A stretch of 7,437 bases of DNA, taken from Clostridia bacterium (GTDB taxonomy: Bacteria; Bacillota; Clostridia; Christensenellales; DUVY01). The DNA lies in NCBI GenBank assembly GCA_026001225.1, contig BNZQ01000068.1:1-7437 (forward strand), written 5' to 3'. Below the pieces are notes generated by a model. It ran no database searches. It worked only from the letters and a program-made list of their open reading frames with translations, and was not told where the DNA came from. Positions 5,876 to 7,437 of the stretch are shown piece by piece. Positions within the stretch are counted from its first letter, which is position 1; every line of letters begins with the position of its first letter. A program made the translations under genes and the position numbers.

Positions 5876-6454
5876 ATGATATATTTTACAAGCGATCAGC
5901 ACTTCGGACATGGGAATATAATACAGCATTGCCGCCGTCCGTTTGCGGACGCCCCCGAAATGGACGCGGAGCTGATACGGCTTTGGAACGCGAAGGTGGG
6001 GCGGGAGGATACCGTGTACGTTCTCGGCGATTTGTTTTTCCCGTCGGCGTATGACCACGAAAGCGTGTTGAAAAAACTGAAAGGCAAGAAACACTTGATC
6101 CTCGGCAACCACGATAAGAATTGGATTAAGAAAGTGGACCTGTCCAAATATTTCGAGAGCGTTCAGCCCACGTTGACGATAGAAAGCGGGTACGGGGCGT
6201 TGTATCTTTGTCATTGCCCGCTTTTGACTTTCAAGGGCAATTACATGATTTACGGGCATATTCACAACAACAAGAACGACGAGCATTGGCCGGTTCTGAA
6301 AACGATGGACAACGCTCTGAACGCAAGCGTAGAGGTAAACGGTTACGCGCCGGTTACGTTTGAGGAACTCGCCGCGCACAACGAACTGTTCCGTATGGAT
6401 AGGGCGAGTGACGGTGGCGGGGTTATAACCGTCCGTGCGGGAGCGGAAATGTAA
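5876..6454 (+). CDS. Calcineurin-like metallophosphoesterase (COG4186-type)
   Basis: The protein has 192 residues. ATG 5876 lies one base after the toxin stop and has GGAG 7 bp upstream, inside the toxin gene, so it belongs to the same operon. All metal-binding motifs of the calcineurin-like fold are present in order: D-x-H at residues 7-9 (SDQHFGH), GD at 51-52, GNHD at 77-80, the lone His of LCHCP at 113, and GHIH at 127-130. The ending NASVEVNGYAPVTFEEL resembles the close of the COG4186 group of small predicted phosphoesterases. It is therefore likely a soluble metal-dependent phosphoesterase or nuclease; the substrate cannot be told. A short extension after residue 170 is not part of the core. 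Position as third gene of an abiE operon suggests a link with the toxin or with defence, which is inference. Confidence 0.88.
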   Translation: MIYFTSDQHFGHGNIIQHCRRPFADAPEMDAELIRLWNAKVGREDTVYVLGDLFFPSAYDHESVLKKLKGKKHLILGNHDKNWIKKVDLSKYFESVQPTLTIESGYGALYLCHCPLLTFKGNYMIYGHIHNNKNDEHWPVLKTMDNALNASVEVNGYAPVTFEELAAHNELFRMDRASDGGGVITVRAGAEM

Positions 6455-6518
6455 GCGGGTTATTGAGAAATCCTGTTACGAAATGTGCCGGCATAAATAA
6501 AAAGTATAGCAAAGTAAG

Positions 6519-6549
6519 ATTGCCTGTAGCGGAAACGCCGGGCAATTTT
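6519..6549 (+). terminator. Intrinsic terminator after the phosphoesterase gene
   Basis: ATTGCC (6519-6524) pairs with GGCAAT (6541-6546). Inside lies a GCG-GAAA-CGC mini-stem with a stable GNRA-type tetraloop, and the structure runs into TTTT. It sits 64 bp past the stop of the operon's last gene. Confidence 0.65.
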
Positions 6550-6562
6550 CATATCAGTCAAG

Positions 6563-6590
6563 GCGGCGAATAAATGTGTTCGCCGCTTTT
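6563..6590 (+). terminator. Second, stronger intrinsic terminator just before the pilin gene
   Basis: GCGGCGAA (6563-6570) and TTCGCCGC (6579-6586) form a perfect 8-bp stem around an 8-nt loop, followed by TTTT (6587-6590). It ends only 33 bp before the pilin ATG. It could be the end of the operon, or an attenuator in the pilin leader. Confidence 0.75.
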
Positions 6591-6623
6591 CATATACAAA
6601 GAAATCAAGGAGGGAAAGGAAAG

Positions 6624-6932
6624 ATGAAAGGTACGGTGATATTGTTAGCGACGGTAATGGCGGCGGTCAATTTTAATCCGATCATAAAGCCCATATTGGA
6701 AGTATTGAACGCGATCTTGTGGCCGGCGATCGCGGTGGTGGGGAGCGCGGGGGCGATCTATTGCGTGTTCTTGGGGATCAAGATTGCAAAGAGCGACAAG
6801 CAGAACAGCAGGGAGAAAGCGAAGAAAGATTTACTCGGCGCGGTTATAGGCTTCGCGCTCATATTCATTCTAATCGTCGCATTGAAAATCGCGATGCCCA
6901 CTCTGCAAGATTGGGTCAGAGCGCAAGTTTAA
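6624..6932 (+). CDS. Pilin-like conjugal transfer protein (VirB2 / Mbov_0395-like)
   Basis: This is a small membrane protein of 102 residues. I chose ATG 6624 because AAGGAGGG (6607-6614) precedes it; an upstream in-frame start would lie inside the terminator hairpin. It has a weakly hydrophobic N-terminus, a first membrane helix at about 29-53 (AILWPAIAVVGSAGAIYCVF), a short charged loop (SDKQNSREKAKKD) and a second helix at about 70-90 (LLGAVIGFALIFILIVAL). The loop pattern GIKIAKSD ... REKAKKDLLGAVIGF is typical of the pilin-like subunits of Gram-positive type IV secretion systems, which I know under the names VirB2/TrbC or Mbov_0395 family. It would build or line the mating channel. The next sequence is a VirB4 fragment, as expected in a conjugation cluster, although intervening genes seem to be missing. 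Confidence 0.72.
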   Translation: MKGTVILLATVMAAVNFNPIIKPILEVLNAILWPAIAVVGSAGAIYCVFLGIKIAKSDKQNSREKAKKDLLGAVIGFALIFILIVALKIAMPTLQDWVRAQV

Positions 6933-6992
6933 AAGAATATCCATCGCGGGATACGGGCTACGTTCGCTCGGTCGGCTCGGTCGTGTACAAAG

Positions 6993-7239
6993 TACACTCT
7001 GAAAAACATACAAAATTATCTGTCTAAATTCCGTTCGGGCGGGCGCAACTCCGCGCTGTAGAACGGCGCGTCGTCATTCGGACTCAAAGAAAACTTTGTG
7101 ACCTTTAACTTTCAGCGGTTGCTTGCCGGCAAAAACGAAACCGTGGCGAACGCGCAGATGCTGCTGATCTTGAAGTGGCTGGAAAACGAAGTGATTCAAA
7201 ACCGCGAGTACAACCTGCGGCACGGCACTAACCGCAAGA
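6993..7239 (+). pseudogene. Internal fragment of a VirB4/TraE-type conjugation ATPase with a premature stop
   Basis: One frame reads TLKNIQNYLSKFRSGGRNSAL, stop, NGASSFGLKENFVTFNFQ, then RLLAGKNETVANAQMLLI, LKWLENEVIQNREYN and LRHGTNRKI. The run NFVTFNFQ-x-LLA-x-KN followed by ANAQMLL and the NREYN helix is what I recognise from VirB4-like ATPases of clostridial conjugative elements. The stop TAG at 7059 stands where that family usually has the Trp of an LWNG motif, so TGG has probably mutated to TAG. The fragment ends at RKI, just before the Walker B strand (IDEAH) should begin, and the Walker A part is missing too, so no ATPase can be made. A 6-bp inverted repeat (GTGTAC-AAA-GTACAC, 6983-6997) lies at its left border. 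Confidence 0.6.
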
Positions 7240-7280
7240 TAAAAGGTTCTCTCGTAGAATTAAAAAAGGAAAAACAAAAA

Positions 7281-7437
7281 ATGGAATTACAAATCAATCC
7301 GAAGTTCAAGGACTTAATACCGCCCCTGCATTTTGAGGAATACGAAAATTTAAAGGAAAGCCTAAAAAGCGAGGGCTGCCGCGACGCGATTATCGTTTGG
7401 AACGGCGTTATCGTGGACGGCCATAACCGCCACAAAA
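7281..7437 (+). CDS. ParB/sulfiredoxin-fold (ParB N-terminal domain) protein, 3' end outside window
   Basis: Only the first 52 residues are visible. ATG 7281 follows AAGGA by 10 bp. The sequence reads KFKDLIPPLHFEEYENLKES, then LKSEGCRDAIIVWNGVIVDG and HNRHK. This is the usual start of ParB N-terminal domain proteins carried by clostridial prophages and conjugative elements: a helix (EEYENLKESL), the strand/turn GCRDAI[IV]VW, and the conserved DGHNR box that binds nucleotide in this fold. Such proteins act in partitioning, transcription control or as nucleases. The frame is open upstream back to 7062, but that stretch is the VirB4 remnant plus leader, so I do not read it as a fusion. Confidence 0.78.
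   Translation, partial: MELQINPKFKDLIPPLHFEEYENLKESLKSEGCRDAIIVWNGVIVDGHNRHK

Noticed and set aside
5705..6379. 224-codon minus-strand open frame
   Set aside because: It lies opposite the phosphoesterase gene, whose motifs are complete, and has no ribosome binding site or recognisable domain.
7062..7280. In-frame N-terminal extension of the ParB-like protein
   Set aside because: The frame is open, but the sequence is VirB4-like up to 7239 and then an A-rich leader with a proper ribosome binding site before ATG 7281.
1..7437. CRISPR array, tRNA, rRNA or IS transposase
   Set aside because: No regularly spaced repeats with unique spacers, no cloverleaf or rRNA signatures and no transposase motifs were seen on either strand.

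Overview
The window looks like a piece of a Clostridia-type (Bacillota) chromosome or metagenome contig. The evidence is the AGGAGG-type ribosome binding sites, a consensus TTGACA/TATACT promoter, InlB-type and Ig-like surface proteins, and conjugation genes of Gram-positive integrative elements. Every gene I can support is on the + strand. Base composition changes in steps: GC-rich surface genes at the left, an AT-rich spacer around 2100-2740, GC-rich again to about 4150, then intermediate.

Left part (1-2102): the C-terminal end of an InlB-repeat surface protein anchored by a C-terminal membrane helix is followed 24 bp later by a 492-residue membrane-anchored, low-complexity protein. The latter carries two tandem-repeat arrays and a C-terminal domain that may be MmcQ/YjbR-like. 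Middle part (2103-4301): an AT-rich spacer, then the N-terminal fragment of a MobP-type conjugative relaxase. That fragment runs in frame into the C-terminal portion of an Ig-like surface protein, which is itself broken by a one-base frameshift in a G tract. A 415-bp spacer with several strong hairpins and a near-perfect sigma-A promoter follows.

Right part (4302-7437): a compact three-gene operon encodes an AbiEi-like antitoxin, an AbiEii-like nucleotidyltransferase toxin and a calcineurin-type phosphoesterase. It ends in two tandem intrinsic terminators. Next come a small two-helix pilin-like conjugation protein, a decayed internal fragment of a VirB4-type conjugation ATPase (nonsense codon, cut just before where Walker B should be), and the start of a ParB-like nuclease-fold protein that runs off the window.

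I read this as a degenerate integrative and conjugative element. Relaxase and VirB4 survive only as fragments, while the AbiE addiction/defence module and its attached phosphoesterase are intact under their own promoter. The relaxase, VirB4, AbiE, phosphoesterase, pilin and ParB calls rest on motif recognition by eye. No database search was possible.
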